The notes under the pieces were generated by a model. It saw nothing but the letters and a program-made list of their open reading frames with translations. It made no database searches and was not told where the DNA came from. The position numbers and the translations under genes are program-made. From Polytrichum commune (taxonomy: Eukaryota; Streptophyta; Polytrichopsida; Polytrichales; Polytrichaceae), in NCBI GenBank assembly GCA_950295325.1, contig OX485806.1, positions 18,724,001 through 18,788,000 of the forward strand: 64,000 nucleotides of DNA, read 5' to 3'. Shown here piece after piece: positions 12,839 through 25,531 of this stretch (its first letter is position 1; each line of letters begins with the position of its first letter).

Positions 12839-14207
12839 ATATTCCACTTTATTTGCAAGTGTGACAAACCCATATCTGATTTATTTTTAATATTAACAAA
12901 TTCACAAACCCAATTTTGATAATGAGTGTTTCTTCAACATGTTTCATTTTTTTTACCAATCAAAGATAACACATTAGAACAATCCATTAAAATGTTGCTT
13001 ATAACGAGTAAATGATGTGCTAGTTGCATTCTAACTCATTATGATACTATTTGTGTAAAAACATCAATTATAACCATAACGTTACTCAACAACAACTCGC
13101 TACACTTTGTGGCCTTAAATCTTGTGAGCATAAATCCCTTTTAAGTTAGGCGGCGCCACCCTTACAAATTGAAACTATTAAACTTGAGTACTATTAAATT
13201 TTACATCACTAAAAAGACAAGTGACTAGCCGGCACCTGGGCTTGCTTTATCGGACATGTCCAACATAATATAATTATGCTGTCATCAACTATTGAGGGCC
13301 ATGTCAACAATCAATGTTTTGATTGGATGTTGAGTTGGATGGTTGTTGTTAAGGGCCTCATGTGGGAGTGGCTTAAGGTATTGAGGCTTTAAAGTCCTCA
13401 GTACCTTACTGTTGCTCTCTAGCAGCTTGGGCAGTAAACAGTTAATGTTAAAAATGCCTAAAATTATGGGAAATTAATTTCATTGAATGTCCAAAAAACT
13501 AACATTCAAAGAGCCTAAAATCACAAAAATGCAAGTGACATTCATTGGAATCCAACAAAGTAGCATCAAATAACTTCAAGAGTGTCTTCACACGGCATCA
13601 ACCTCATTCACGGTCTAAAAACAATACAAGCGTGAATTTGCTCCACAAGTCATATTGACACACTACCATAAAAACGGGAATAAAACAAGCAAACATGAAT
13701 GAATGTCTAACTTATTTTACATTATTTTTTGAATATGTCAAATTTTAGAATCTTATTTTTATGGGTTGCCTAACTTACTTTTGCACTTTAAGTAGTAAAC
13801 CGGCTGTTCTTTTCCTCTAAAGTAGGTGGACCCTATTGAAAAAATAATAATTCAAAGTTCTATGTGAAAAATTTCAAGCCAACGCATGTTGAATCTTTGC
13901 AATTGGCATGAAACATATGCCCTAGGGAAAATTTGCCCTAGGGAAAATTGAAGAGAAGGCCCTATGGAATTTGTGGCAATTCAACAAGGTCTCACACACA
14001 ATGTCAAAAGCTTGTTTGAGCTGTCCACGCCATGTGGACGTTTGACTTATTTATTTATTTTTGCATTTTACTTTGAATCATATTCTTTTCATCGGTATGG
14101 TTGCATTACTCATCAATATTTTCACAAACACTATGAAAGGATTTGACCCGTTTGTTGAGCGAGAACACCCTTGAGCATTTAGAAGCTAAGCCATGCATCA
14201 CTTAAAT

Positions 14208-14216
14208 GTACCGGGT
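14208..14216. repeat. 9-bp target-site duplication, left copy
   Basis: GTACCGGGT directly before the MULE left end; an identical copy follows the right end. Confidence 0.93.
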
Positions 14217-15426
14217 GGGGGACGTTAAACACCCCCCCACGAACTTTTCGGACTGTCAGATCCGGGCTGGGGCAGCCGCCCGTCCAGAAAATCTGGATTT
14301 TCTGGACCCGCCCGAAAACTGCTGCCCGCCCGCCCGCCCGATTTCGAAAAAAACCATTGTCCTTGCATTCTTGAAGGCCACTTACTCACAAATCCCATAT
14401 TGAGTGCACTACACCTTCAAGGGCCAAAATCCAATATATATGTTCACTTCCAATTGAGTAAATAAGCAATTGATTGGGGTTTCATTATCAAAGTGAAACC
14501 GTCAATAAAACATGTAATTAACTTGGAAATCAAAAATATTACAAAACCCTCACTAGCACTGAGGTTATAATTTTTGTGACTCACAATTTGAAATTGTCTT
14601 TGTCATTCTAAAATGACAGTTAAATTTAGTGTGCTGATTTAGTATGTGTATTTTATAATATTTTAGGTAATGCCGTCTACTTTCACAAGTATTCATACGC
14701 ATTCATTAATCCCAAATAAATCAGAAACTATGCTTACAAAATTAAGTAAAGCTAATTGATTATAAAATGTACTTACTGTAATTAATTAATTATTGGAATT
14801 AATTCCAGTGAGTTAATTCTAATAATTAATTTCTGGAATCAATTCCAGTGATTTAATTATAATAATTAATATCTGGAATTTAATTCCAGTGAATTAATTC
14901 TAGTAATTAAGTCCAATGAATTAATTCTAATAATTGATTAATGAATGCGTATGAATACTTGTGAAAGTAGACGGCATTACCTAAAATATTATAAAATACA
15001 CATACTAAATCAGCACACTAAATTTAAGTGTCATTTTAGAATGACAAAGACAATTTCAAATTGTGAGTCACAAAAATTATAACCTCAGTGCTAGTGAGGG
15101 TTTTGTAATATTTTTGATTTCCAAGTTAATTACATGTTTTATTGACGGTGTCACTTTGATAATGAAACCCCAGTCAATTGCTTATTTACTCAATTGGAAG
15201 TGAACATATATATTGGATTTTGGCCCTTGAAGGTGTGGTGCACTCAATATGGGATTTGTGAGTAAGTGGCCTTCAAGAATGCAAGGACAATGGTTTTTTT
15301 CGAAATCGGGCGGGTGGGCAGCAGTTTTCGGGCGGGTCCAAAAAATCCAGATTTTCTGGACGGGCGGCTGCCCCAGCCCGGATCTGACAGTCCGAAAAGT
15401 TCGTGGGGGGGTATTTAACGTCCCCC
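14217..15426. mobile_element. Non-autonomous MULE with giant (~490 bp) terminal inverted repeats
   Basis: Left arm about 14217-14712 and right arm about 14937-15426 are near-perfect inverted copies of each other. The ends begin GGGGGACGTTAAA. The element is flanked on both sides by the same 9 bp, GTACCGGGT, and a 9-bp duplication is the mark of Mutator-like elements. The central 225 bp is a separate AT-rich array (see 14760-14940). There is no transposase reading frame. The two arms differ at only a few positions, so insertion or arm homogenisation looks recent. Confidence 0.93.
14760..14940. repeat. AT-rich tandem repeat in the centre of the MULE
   Basis: About four units of roughly 45-50 bp, each with a GGAATTAATTCCAGTG-like core followed by TAATTCTAATAATTAAT. 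The cores are themselves palindromic. Confidence 0.8.
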
Positions 15427-15435
15427 GTACCGGGT
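15427..15435. repeat. 9-bp target-site duplication, right copy
   Basis: GTACCGGGT directly after the MULE right end, identical to the copy at 14208. Confidence 0.93.
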
Positions 15436-15512
15436 TAGCTCCCAGTACGCAAACCCCGTTTAGAAAAGGTGCATCGGTGAGAGATTGAATAATGTTATGA
15501 TGAGTTTTAGCT

Positions 15513-15857
15513 GCCCCGGGCTAGATCACATCTTCATTCAGCTGGGTCCCGCCCCTCCCACGCCACTTTCACTGCCCGGTCTTTCTGCCCGCACTTGCGT
15601 GGGAACTCTTCCTCATTGGGAACCAATGTGATAATATTTGGTCAAAATTATAAATACTCAAGTTGACATCACTTTCATTATTCCCAACTTAATTGATGGA
15701 GTTCCCTTCACATGCCAAAGGAGCTTAATGTCTTAAGTGACCAGGTGTTATTGCATTGGTTCCCAATGGGGAAGAGTTCCCATGCAAGTGTGGGGAGTGA
15801 AGGAGGCATGGGAGGGGCATACCCCAACCGAATGAAGAAGTGATCTAGCCCGGGGTG
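15513..15857. mobile_element. Second MULE-like inverted-repeat element
   Basis: Arms of about 110 bp (15513-15625 and 15740-15857) are inverted copies, starting (G/A)CCCCGGGCTAGATCAC and sharing CCCATGCAAGTG-type internal sequence. The flanks read GTTTTAGCT and GTTTTAGCC, a 9-bp duplication with one change. There is no coding capacity. It lies only 78 bp to the right of the larger MULE's target duplication. Confidence 0.75.
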
Positions 15858-16324
15858 TTTTAGCCAACATTAAGTCAAATAAATAGATGTTATATAACCC
15901 TACCTACTAATGCGTTTTAAGACACACATGCCTCAAGGCCTGAATTGATTTTAATCTACCAAACTACACACACAAGTTACTATATTTAAAATAAGGGGAT
16001 AATAACGCGCATAGTAGTGAACAATGTGCATATAAAGGTGGATGTTTCCAAGGTGGCAAGCGTGACATATGACCACCGACCAACTCAAAAAGCTTCCACA
16101 ATTGACCGTCAAGGTGTGAACAACAACAAAGTCTATAAAAATGATTGAAAGCCGGATGGGACCCATGGTGTCTATACTAGTATTGCTAAGGTGACCCACA
16201 TTGAAAGGTTCAAAGAAGTTCAGATCATTGACATCTTCAACGTTACTGTACAATGTCATACTTACACATTGGCTCAGAATTCGGGCGGTGGCCGTGTTAA
16301 GGCCCAGGCCAGGTTTATTTATTT

Positions 16325-16353
16325 TAAATTAAATTAAATTAAATTAAATTAAT
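16325..16353. repeat. (AAATT)n microsatellite
   Basis: About six 5-bp units. Confidence 0.9.
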
Positions 16354-19300
16354 GATATTATTTTCTAACACTTTATGAACGATGAACGGAGAGAAACATG
16401 ACCGCTACTTACAGATGAACTTGGTGGAGTTTGAGAAGTAACCCATTGAAGTTACCAATTGAAGTTACCCATTGTTTTAGAGGAGTTTAGAGAATATACT
16501 CGAATCGATAAAGAGAATCAATAAAGATGTCTAACATGTAACTGGTTGGGCTTTGAAACACTAGGATATCGACCGATTATGTCCGAATATCTCCCTAGAT
16601 ATTGTTTATGAGTCTCTGCATGTCAATGCACAATGAAGGATGTTGTTTGGTTTTTGGTTTGTTTGTTGGCAATAGGATGTAATGTTTTCCTTAAAATATT
16701 GGAGTTAGGGCATAAGGGAGGAGTTGTCATCGCTGATGCGTTGGCAACAACATAGGTTGCGTACATGACATAAGTTTGATGTAGGGTTGGCACACACCTA
16801 CCAAACCACATTGTTTTGTTGGTTTTTGGGACTCAGTTTTCCAAGTTATTGTCATAAAGGGGAAAATTTACCTTACTATATTTGAAATCATGGAAAAAAT
16901 AAAAAATAAGAGGGCCCATGGGTCTGATATAAACATGTCTCCTTCTATAGGCTTGTACGCCAAACATCTTGTTTAGTGTGGCCCACATTATTCATCATGG
17001 ATCCATGTTAATTGCCTTGCAATCACTGGGTGGCGACTTGAGAGGGTGTTATGTGACACTTGGTGTTATGTACAGGACAAGTCATGAAAACCACTCTAAT
17101 TAACAATTTGAATGTCAAACTAATTGAATGTTTAGTATATAACTAATTTATCTCACCCAATCTCGTTAGATCAATTCAGTGTTGGTAAGATATGATTGCT
17201 AACCAAAAAAAAATTAACAATCGGCATGAAAATTGATGGAAATGTTGGAGATTCTTACAAGTTCAAAATTCGCTTTACAAGAAAAAGTGACCCGTGAATC
17301 ATAATCAGAACCATATAATTAGTCTAAGAATGAGATAAAGTTGGGCAAATCAACCACAAACCTATAAAGGACCTCTTCTTACCATGCCCATTAGCATGGT
17401 TGCCACAAATCCTAAGTTGGTTAGAAGTGAATTTACATATAGTGCATTTTATTTCTCAATAAATTTTGAATCAATTACAACAATTTATGTTCACATTCTT
17501 AATTTTCAAAATGAGGTTGTAAATATACTGATTATCCCAATTAGTGCATGTTACTATTCGGAGTTATGCAGTGCAATAATGTCTTACTCAAGAGTTTAAT
17601 TTTTTACTAACGAAGTTCAATAGGTTGTTCGGACAATTTAGAACATATTTGACTTTTGCTTGGTAAATAATATTTCATTCTCATCAAATAGCTATAGCAT
17701 TGAGTAACCCCGAAGCGTAACGCACACTAATTGGGATCATCAATGTAGTTATATTCTTGTAGTAAGTCATTCTTGAGCTTAGCCACTCCCATCAACTTAC
17801 CCACTAGGTCTTTGTTTCTTGGGAACATGAGTGCACTATCTGGCACACAAGACCCGAAACCAACACACTATACATTCCTATTAGTGTGGCCCATAATAAT
17901 TTTCAACCCATGCCAAATCTCTAACTTTAAATTAGTGCAGGCCACATTGATGATTTTCTAGGAAGTGATGTGAGTGAATATTTGGTTTTATGCTACTTTT
18001 GACTTTGTGAGGTGATTATATTATTTTACATAAGTTGTTGATAAGAAGTCTCAAGGAAGACTGAGGTGTCGATGTCTTGAACCCATGTTATTTCCATCCC
18101 AACTAGACAATTAGAGTGGCACATGTTATTAAGTTCACACTACTTTCCCATCCACACTAATAGGACTATTTATTGTACTATTTTACCATTGTTGTTTCCA
18201 GTTGAAGCTCCCAAATGCAAGATTTTGGTAGATAGTGTTGGTTTCAAGTTCAATGTTGGTCTTGGGTATTCGCACCTTGGCGTGTGTTGACATTTGGGAA
18301 AGTGGGCATGCCTAATTTTGGTTTGGGGATATCACATAGAACAAAGTTATAGATGAGATCATTGTAGAACACTAGAAGGAAGTCTTAAATCCAAGCATGC
18401 ATGTGAAGGTAGAAATAGACAGAAGCAATGTCTACAAGTTTTGAACACCAAATGACCTATCAATTAAATAGGTATAGTAGATAGTCCTACTAGTGGGAGT
18501 GGAAAATTAGCGTGGGCCCACTAATCTTCTAATCACGGTGGATTTAACTTGGATCCAAGACCCCAAGTCTTCCCCCTAAGTCTTCATGAAGACTTCCGAC
18601 CATCATATTGAATATTACTTACAAGAGAGATGTAGCACAAAATAATATAATCACCCATATTAATTTTCTAAGAGAAAGAACTAGTAAGATCCACACTAAT
18701 TTTCTACCATGAATTTTAGCATGGGTTGAAAATTAATGTGGTCCACATTAATTCTTAGGATGGGAATTCATGTGGGCTCTAGAAAAATTACTGTGACCCA
18801 CAATAACATGACTATTTGGTGTCTTGATCATGAAGACATACATAATCAGAACATGTGAGCATGCCCAGGTTTGTGATAGTCTAGCAACACTTTTGGTTAT
18901 ATTGTACCTACATGCAACACTTTGAAAATGCAAAACTTATTCATATTTTGTCCAAATTATACATGCTTAAAGACTGAGATGTTGTGATCTAATTTTACAT
19001 CAACACACTATGAGATGATTAGAGTCACATGAGTTATGGTTTTGGTTTAGGGAATCTTCAATGTGGGTCATGTCATTTACATCTAATTTGTAAAAGTCCA
19101 AGGGTAGAGCACTTTCCTTACACATGCATTTTGGCACAGAGAGGGAGTCATCATATACGAGCACACCTCATTCATCACACATAAAAACCCTAAAATAATA
19201 TGCAACCTGAAGGTTAATGTATTTATTGGATTTGACACCGGAATTAGTTTTGAAGACCCCAAATTAGTCGACTCCAAGTCGTTTGAGATGAATCAACCAC

Positions 19301-19987
19301 ATATTCTATAAGGGGTCGTGCGTTTATGTTCGATGGATGAGAGGTACACTTGTATGCAATAATTTCCCTCTCTCCAGTTTTTGCCATGATAATAGAGGAA
19401 TTCAAAGAGCTAATAATGCCTCCATTTCGATGTTCTTTCTACTAGGTTTCAGAAAGATTGTCCATGCTTGAATGATCTGACATTCATGTGACGCATCTGT
19501 TCTCTACATCTATACATTTGAAGCAAACTAGATATCAAACACCATATGTTTGTGAATGCAATCCTTTTGTGAGCTATTGTGAGATCCAAAGGTCAAGGCA
19601 ATTTTTAACATTTCACCAAGTCATCAAGGGGAGAAACTATGTGCAATCAATCGTATATTTTCAGCACAGTTCCAACACCTAAAAAGATGAAATGGGAGAG
19701 GACGCAATATGGCACTTGATATGATGAAGGCCTCAACAGCAGAAAAATTGACAAGCAGCACATGAAAATGAGAATCTCATCATCAAGTTAGCCTTTGTAA
19801 TGATCAGATTCAACAGATTTGTATTGAAATTAAGGCAGTAATTTGCATATAAATACCAGGAGCTCCTTGAGCAGCACAAGGAAGGATCAGGGTCCAGGGA
19901 AACAATCTAGGAAATTGATCCACCTGCTCTGCAGAATTGGCCTTGATTAAGCAATGCACACATGTACACATGTGCACATCTGCTTTA

Positions 19988-20303
19988 GGCGCCCTTTACA
20001 CTAGAGTTTGAGGGCCTAAGGGACCAAGGAAGTTGGAATGGATGACATATCCATAGAGTCCTCCATAGTATGCAGTGGAAAATGTTTCATGGTCTACCAG
20101 ATTTTTTATCCATCCCTCCTCAAAGGTGGGTCTAACACAAAACCAGGAGACCATGACACTACAAAATCTCACAAGCTGTGATTTATTACCACTTATTGTG
20201 AAGGGCCCATATGAATAGGATAGTACTGAAATAGCATTTGGTTGAGAGCCCAGTTGTGTATGTCTTCATGCTACACTTGAAGGCCCATGGTGTAAAGTGA
20301 CCC
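19988..20303. mobile_element. Harbinger-type MITE
   Basis: The ends GGCGCCCTTTACACTAGAG and inverted GGGTCACTTTACACCATGG are flanked by TTA (19985-19987, 20304-20306). Length 316 bp. Internal sequence (GGGCCTAAGGGACCAAGGAAG) is shared with the element at 48727. Confidence 0.82.
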
Positions 20304-20864
20304 TTAGCAACTTATAAGACATGACATTTGCACCTCCTTAGCAATTTTAGCTATGGTGCAGTTCAATAATTGCTGACCTTGCCACCATTAAAACTCACTG
20401 AAGTAATGAATGACACAACACACTCCTAAACAAAACTTCATAATGAACCACTTCTTATTAGGAGGATTCAGTTCTTTATGTAGTCCTGACATTTGATCTT
20501 GGATTGACTCCACCATTTGATGAACTCAAAAGTCTCTAGATAGGTGACCAAACAACTTGAACAGAATAGTATACAGAAGGAAATAACATGCTCTGTCATG
20601 ATTCTGTATGAGGACATCCCATGGTATAGTTCCTAGCTTGTTGCATTATTTCCGTGGAAGTAACCACATCGTTCTGCCTGTACACTCTTATTGCAGCACA
20701 AAGGCCACAAATTCCAATTAATTTTTGCTACCCCTTTACAAGATTATTTTTGCCAGCTTCCATAACTTCCTACGTTTAGGGTTTAGTGACAAGTACCTAC
20801 CTAAAAGCTATCAATCATCTTGCTATGTGATGTCCTCTGCTAAGCTGACATGGCACATTACATG

Positions 20865-20865
<1 letters not shown>

Positions 20866-20908
<43 letters not shown>
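20866..20908. repeat. (CT)n microsatellite
   Basis: Uninterrupted CT tract just past the 3' end of the GT14 gene. Confidence 0.95.
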
Positions 20909-20912
<4 letters not shown>

Positions 20913-21060
20913 ACAATGATAATTCAAGTATACTTGAAAAAAACAGAGGGAGAACATCTGTGTGTAATATCCAGTCCCTTGCAATAATAACAATTTTTGA
21001 GCTGGTGGATGAGATGTGGGACTTTCCTGGACATCTGCAATCTTCCGTTGCCCATAAAAT

Positions 21061-23022
21061 CTACTTGAGTTTCCGAAAGCTGGAATGGTGTAGCAAGGGT
21101 TGTAAGCTGTTGGGTGCAAATTTCCTTGCAAACAAATAGCAAATTTGACCGGGTTCACCATTGTAAATGCACCCTTGATTCTCCCGAGTGGCTTGGTAAA
21201 ATGCTTCAGCGTCATCTTTCCCGAAAATCCCCGGGTGTGAACCGCCTTTTGACCAATCAACCGCTGTGACACTCCGCCTCGCGATTTTATCCTTGAATTC
21301 TATGTACATCATGGTGGGGATGTAATGCTCATCCACGTAGCACGGGGGTTGACAAAACTTACGAAACTTGTCGTAATATTTCACGTCAGAGATGATGTAA
21401 ATCGCCAATTTTCTTTCAACCTCAAACCACTGCGCGCCTTTCCTCCACTGCTCGAGTGGAACCTCAGGTAGCATGCGTTGATCATACCTGCCCCGGCCAT
21501 GGGGCCCAGGATCGTCAAACACCCCAATGAAACTTTCTTTTGAGTTCAAGAGATAGTTGTAGGTGAACGTGAAATTCCATAGCGGTGCACAACTCTCAGA
21601 GATGAGTACAAACCGCTCGTTATCTTGATCGAGAAGTGCGTTTGCTAACAAACGTCTTTCCGCATCACACATTGATATATCGCCCCACTTTGTCTCCTGC
21701 ACAATTTTCAATCAACAATCAATTATCAGAGACATCCATTACGGCAAACAACTATACATCCTTTCTCTCCTCTGGACTTTAGAGCAGCATTTAAATTGTT
21801 GAGGAAGCCAAGCTTTACAGCAAAGAACCTGGTGCTTATAGCCAAAAGACAATACTCTCTTCACATCCATGATATCCCTTTCCATTTCTGGTAACCTTGC
21901 TTGCACACCTCTTAGATTCAAATGCAATTCTTGCAATTTGAGCCTTCCCTGACAAAATGCTTGCACATCCTCGGAATGATTCCAATTGCATGGAATCTCA
22001 GCACAACTACTTCAAAAATGGTAATGCACCTGTGTTTAAAAGCATTGCCAGCATTTACCACCAGCTAGTTGTAAAACTGTGTGCACTACTGTTGTAATGG
22101 AGCCATCTAGTCTAGGTTGGTTACATCTAACAGCTGTAGAGGTAGGTTCATAGTGCAAATGTATGTGGATACAGACCCCCCACTCAACAATTAAAGGCCT
22201 AAAGTCTGCAATGACTTTGCGGATTTATGTAGACCGCATATGAATTTTTTATTTTTTTATTTTTTTTCTTCTGTGCACTCATACATTTGGCGAGCTTCAA
22301 GAATTTTATGGATTTCTTTCGACTTCTGTAAGGTCGCCAACAAAAGAGAGCCTTACTAGAAGTAGAAGTGTCGCTTTTACACACTCATGGTTTGACTCAC
22401 CAGAGCACCCCAAATTCAACTCAAAATCGAGAGCAACCCACCAAGAAGAGTAGGGAAAGGAGGGAGAGAGACGAACCCGGCTGAGTACATGGCGACCAAA
22501 GAACACTGATGTCGGTTGCTCACTGGGCTCGTAATCAGGAAGAGAGTGAATGTAGATATTGAAAAGGTCTTGGTGGCCTTTAAAGAATTTCTCCCAGAGA
22601 GGGGCAAGGGGGATTGCTCCCACAGTCAGAAACATGAATGCAACTTTCGGAGTTCGCCGCACTGGCAACCCGGGTCGGTGGGGTACCATGGACGCCCTCC
22701 ACAGAAGCTCCTCGTCTCCCATGTTATGGTGAAATGACTGCCAATCGTTGGCAGCAATGACATGTAAGTGCACATGTTGTTGATGAGTTGAGGGAGCTCC
22801 TGCCATGATGAGCGAGGACATCATTCCATCCCTGAAGTAGCCCATCAAGTGCAGGCTCGCCACGATCCCAAGTAACACTCCCACACCCAAAGTGAGAAAC
22901 AGACAGAAGATCTTGGACAGCTTTGTAGGCCATTCGCGAATAGATGATCGACCATTTTTCCCCTTTTCTACTGCACCAACTTCGTCCACCGTAGAGGCTA
23001 ACCCTACCCCTCTACTCTGCAT
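21061..23022 (-). CDS. Core-2/I-branching beta-1,6-N-acetylglucosaminyltransferase-like protein (GT14, BC10 type)
   Basis: Two exons, 23022-22477 and 21696-21061, join in phase 0 to give 393 aa, the usual length for plant GT14 proteins. Residues about 38-62 form one membrane helix (FCLFLTLGVGVLLGIVA), so this is a type II Golgi-like protein with a short cytosolic N-terminus. Family blocks are VAFMFLTVGAIPLAPLWEKF, FNIYIHSLPDY, WGDISMCDAERRLLANALL, FVLISESCAPLWNFTFTYNY, SFIGVFDDPGPHGRGRY, QWFEVERKLA, PCYVDEHYIPTMMYIE and a C-terminal YLFARKFAP. The family is thought to transfer sugars to cell-wall or arabinogalactan glycans; the substrate here is unknown. The start is the first ATG in the frame. 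The frame stays open upstream to a TGA near 23125, so a longer N-terminus from an upstream exon is possible. The gene sits alone, with a duplicated 5' leader region. Confidence 0.93.
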
Positions 23023-23086
23023 CTCGTTAAGTAGTTTCTTCAATGCAGCTTCAATGTTGCTAGTTTTTTGATGCTTGTGCGGATGT

Positions 23087-23125
23087 TCACAAACATGGAG
23101 TCTGGGATATGCTGTTCACAACCAT
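23087..23125 (-). other. 12-codon upstream ORF in the GT14 leader
   Basis: The peptide MVVNSISQTPCL ends 64 nt before the GT14 ATG at 23022. It lies downstream of a good acceptor (TTGTTGCAG, exon side beginning near 23190), so it would be in the mature 5' leader. Whether it is translated is inference. Confidence 0.35.
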
Positions 23126-23955
23126 AACTGTTTGTCCCCCACCAGGCTTCAGTTCTTCACATTGCTCTACTTCAGTCCCTTCATAAGCAACTGCAACAAG
23201 AAACTGAATTAAGGATAGAGAGCATTTCTACTACACATTTGTCAATTCATCACCAAACATCTTTCTCCATGAATTCACAACATCTGAACAGAGTTAAATT
23301 GACAGTAGAGTTATCCTTGGAGTCCATGGGACTTTCCACCGAGAGTTTGTCCCCTATAATTGTCCATTGGCTGGTTTGCATACAATATCAATACTTCCAT
23401 TCCACATGTGGTGCATGCTCAGAGGTTGAGTTTGAATTAGAATAAAAAACAACCTATTTAGTGAGGTTTATTAAGGGCTATACTCATTTAAGCACCTCTT
23501 GGTATGCCAAAATGAGCTTGACACTAAATGAACCGATATAGAATGTTCTACATTTAAAGCTCCACTTTTCCTTCAAGCCGGCACCGCAAACCTACCGAAC
23601 ATGGAAGATGTTGTACGCAAAAACAACGAATTCCCGACCAAAAGTCGTGTTGAGTTAGAGGATAACTCTGGTACCAGTGCCCTTTGTGCTCATTTTGGTG
23701 GAAAACAGAAGTTCTCTAAGGTTCACTTGGTCAACTACATAGAGCATGTCTGACAAAATTGCAAGCTGCCATTGAATAAAATACAGCAATCGAAAAAGTT
23801 TTTAGCAATGCTCTGCAAGTATTCTTAACAATGCCATTGAAGAATCTCAAGCTTCAGTTCTTAGCAATGTTTTCAGTCCCAACTTCATAACCAGCTGCAA
23901 CCAGAAACTGGGTTAAGAAGAATAGAGAATAATTCTACAACACATGTTTCAGTTT
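23125..23955. repeat. ~715 bp duplication in the GT14 upstream/leader region
   Basis: 23135-23290 and 23850-24010 share GGCTTCAGTTCTT, TTTCAGTCCC, CTTCATAACCAGCTGCAAC and the CATCTTTCTCCA block. Both copies keep an acceptor-like pyrimidine tract plus CAG on the minus strand. A GAGTTATCC MITE lies between them. Confidence 0.8.
23308..23668. mobile_element. GAGTTATCC-family MITE, copy upstream of GT14
   Basis: The ends GAGTTATCCTTGGAGTC and inverted GAGTTATCCTCTAACTC enclose 361 bp with the shared blocks GGTGCATGCTC, CACCTCTTG and ATGCCAAAATGAGCTTGAC. Confidence 0.82.
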
Positions 23956-24980
23956 GTCGATCCACATCCTTCTCCAAGATTTTTCACAGCATCATCAAAA
24001 CAGAGCCAAATAGACATTGATACCAGTGCTCTTTATATTTCACGTGGTAGCGCTTCTGTAAGATTCAATTGTTTAACTACATGGAATAGCGTATCTAACA
24101 GAACATTGCAAACGTCTCGCCAGTACTTTGGAAGGCAATTGGTAGAATGGAAAGAAAAGTTGTAACGTACGTCCAAAAATTCCATACGTTCAAACATATT
24201 TATCTGAATACTCAAGTATGACAGAAACTTAACTATGCGTGCCATCCTCGAGATGGCATAATTTGAAGACGATTTTCGACCTTAAAAAACACCTAAAGAT
24301 TGTCTAAACAACCTGGAGAGAGACCTCTTCGCCATACTTCGGGCATTCGACACACTTCGCAAGCATCGGTGCTGATGAGTACAATCATCAGCTGAGAAGA
24401 GACAAAAATTAGGTCCTCCTTTGAGGCATGTCGTCTCTCGAATTCACTAAGACATAAATTCGTGACTCCCATTCGAATTGGATTATTTTTCCCTTAAACA
24501 ATATCATCCGGTCGACTCTTCTGCCATAGAATCAGCTTTGACAAGACTCACCATTGAAGATAATAAGATAGATGTTAGCCGACAGAACCTCAGACCCCAC
24601 GTTCACATGCACATCGTCATTTTCTTCTCCATCGCCGATCTACCAAGCCAAGCTCACTCATTCTTCTCCTTCTTCTTCGCAACACCTGACCTAAAGAGCC
24701 TCAAGATCAATAAACCTCTGCAATTTAAAAAATCCTTGGAAGTGAATCCTCGGCCTGTCTGCTTCGTCGTCCTTTCCCAAAACCTATTTCTCCACAACTG
24801 TAAGCGCCACTCGATCATCAGTCAACAAAACATGGCGGACCCACACTCCAATTCCTTACACAAACCTAATTTCCAGGAACAACACCAAAAGCTCCAATCC
24901 CAAGACCTTCCGACCTCCTTACCAACCATTCCTGCATCATCGTCCTACTAATAAGCTTGCTGCTCCCAAATTCCAAACAC

Positions 24981-25055
24981 CAAACAACCAAACAACCAAA
25001 CAACCCAACATGCAAACATGCAAACATGCAAACATGCAAACATGCAAACATGCAA
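24981..25055. repeat. Twin 8-bp microsatellites (CCAAACAA)n and (ATGCAAAC)n
   Basis: About three CCAAACAA units, then five to six ATGCAAAC units, joined directly. On the minus strand the second reads as CMFACLHV repeats, which I do not take as a gene. Confidence 0.92.
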
Positions 25056-25531
25056 AATTGAAGTGACCAAGTTTCTCCGGACTTGTGCAGCAGGCATGAC
25101 ATTCCTGCCATGCTAATTCGGGGGTCAATCATCGCTGGCCTCCCTCGGAGGTGTCAGGTGTCCCCTTAAACCCCCTTAAACCCAGGAGCTCTTTCTAATA
25201 TAAACTTCAAGAAGTGTCCGCGTGCTTGCTATGGCCCATGATTTCGTTGAGGCCGTCCATCTGGAAGTTGCTGAGGGCTTCATTGACTCAGGTTGATGGA
25301 CGAAACACTTGATGGAAACCCTCCATTTACTGAAGTCAAGTCATCTGTCACGAATTGTAGCCCTTCGTTTCTTTTCTGCGGATCTGCAGGTGGGGCCCCA
25401 ACTTTGCTTCTAGATTCTCGCCTAGCTACCTACTTTACCTTATTTAAGTAGAGCCACAGGCTGAAACATTGAATTGCACATCTTCAATGATATGTCTGGT
25501 TTGAAGAATCACAAACGCTCCCCAGAGCAGT

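Larger units (their letters stand above)
4940..20700. other. Gene-free, repeat-rich block
   Basis: Beyond the elements listed, I see no convincing exon in this stretch. It is AT-rich, all frames are short, and no transposase or reverse-transcriptase motif was found. At 16900-18800 several copies of a GTGTGGCCCACAYTAAT-like motif with trailing TTTTCAACCCAT suggest decayed copies of another MITE family. A short hairpin (TAAGGTAYTGAGG arms) is near 13375-13410. Confidence 0.6.

Noticed and set aside
21739-21966. 75-codon minus-strand frame between the two GT14 exons
   Set aside because: Exon 1 and exon 2 join in phase at the family-conserved GR...WGD boundary, leaving no room for it. It is intronic.
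24478-24951. 157-codon plus-strand frame
   Set aside because: Ser/Pro/Phe-rich, no homology that I recognise, and next to a microsatellite. A short first exon cannot be excluded.
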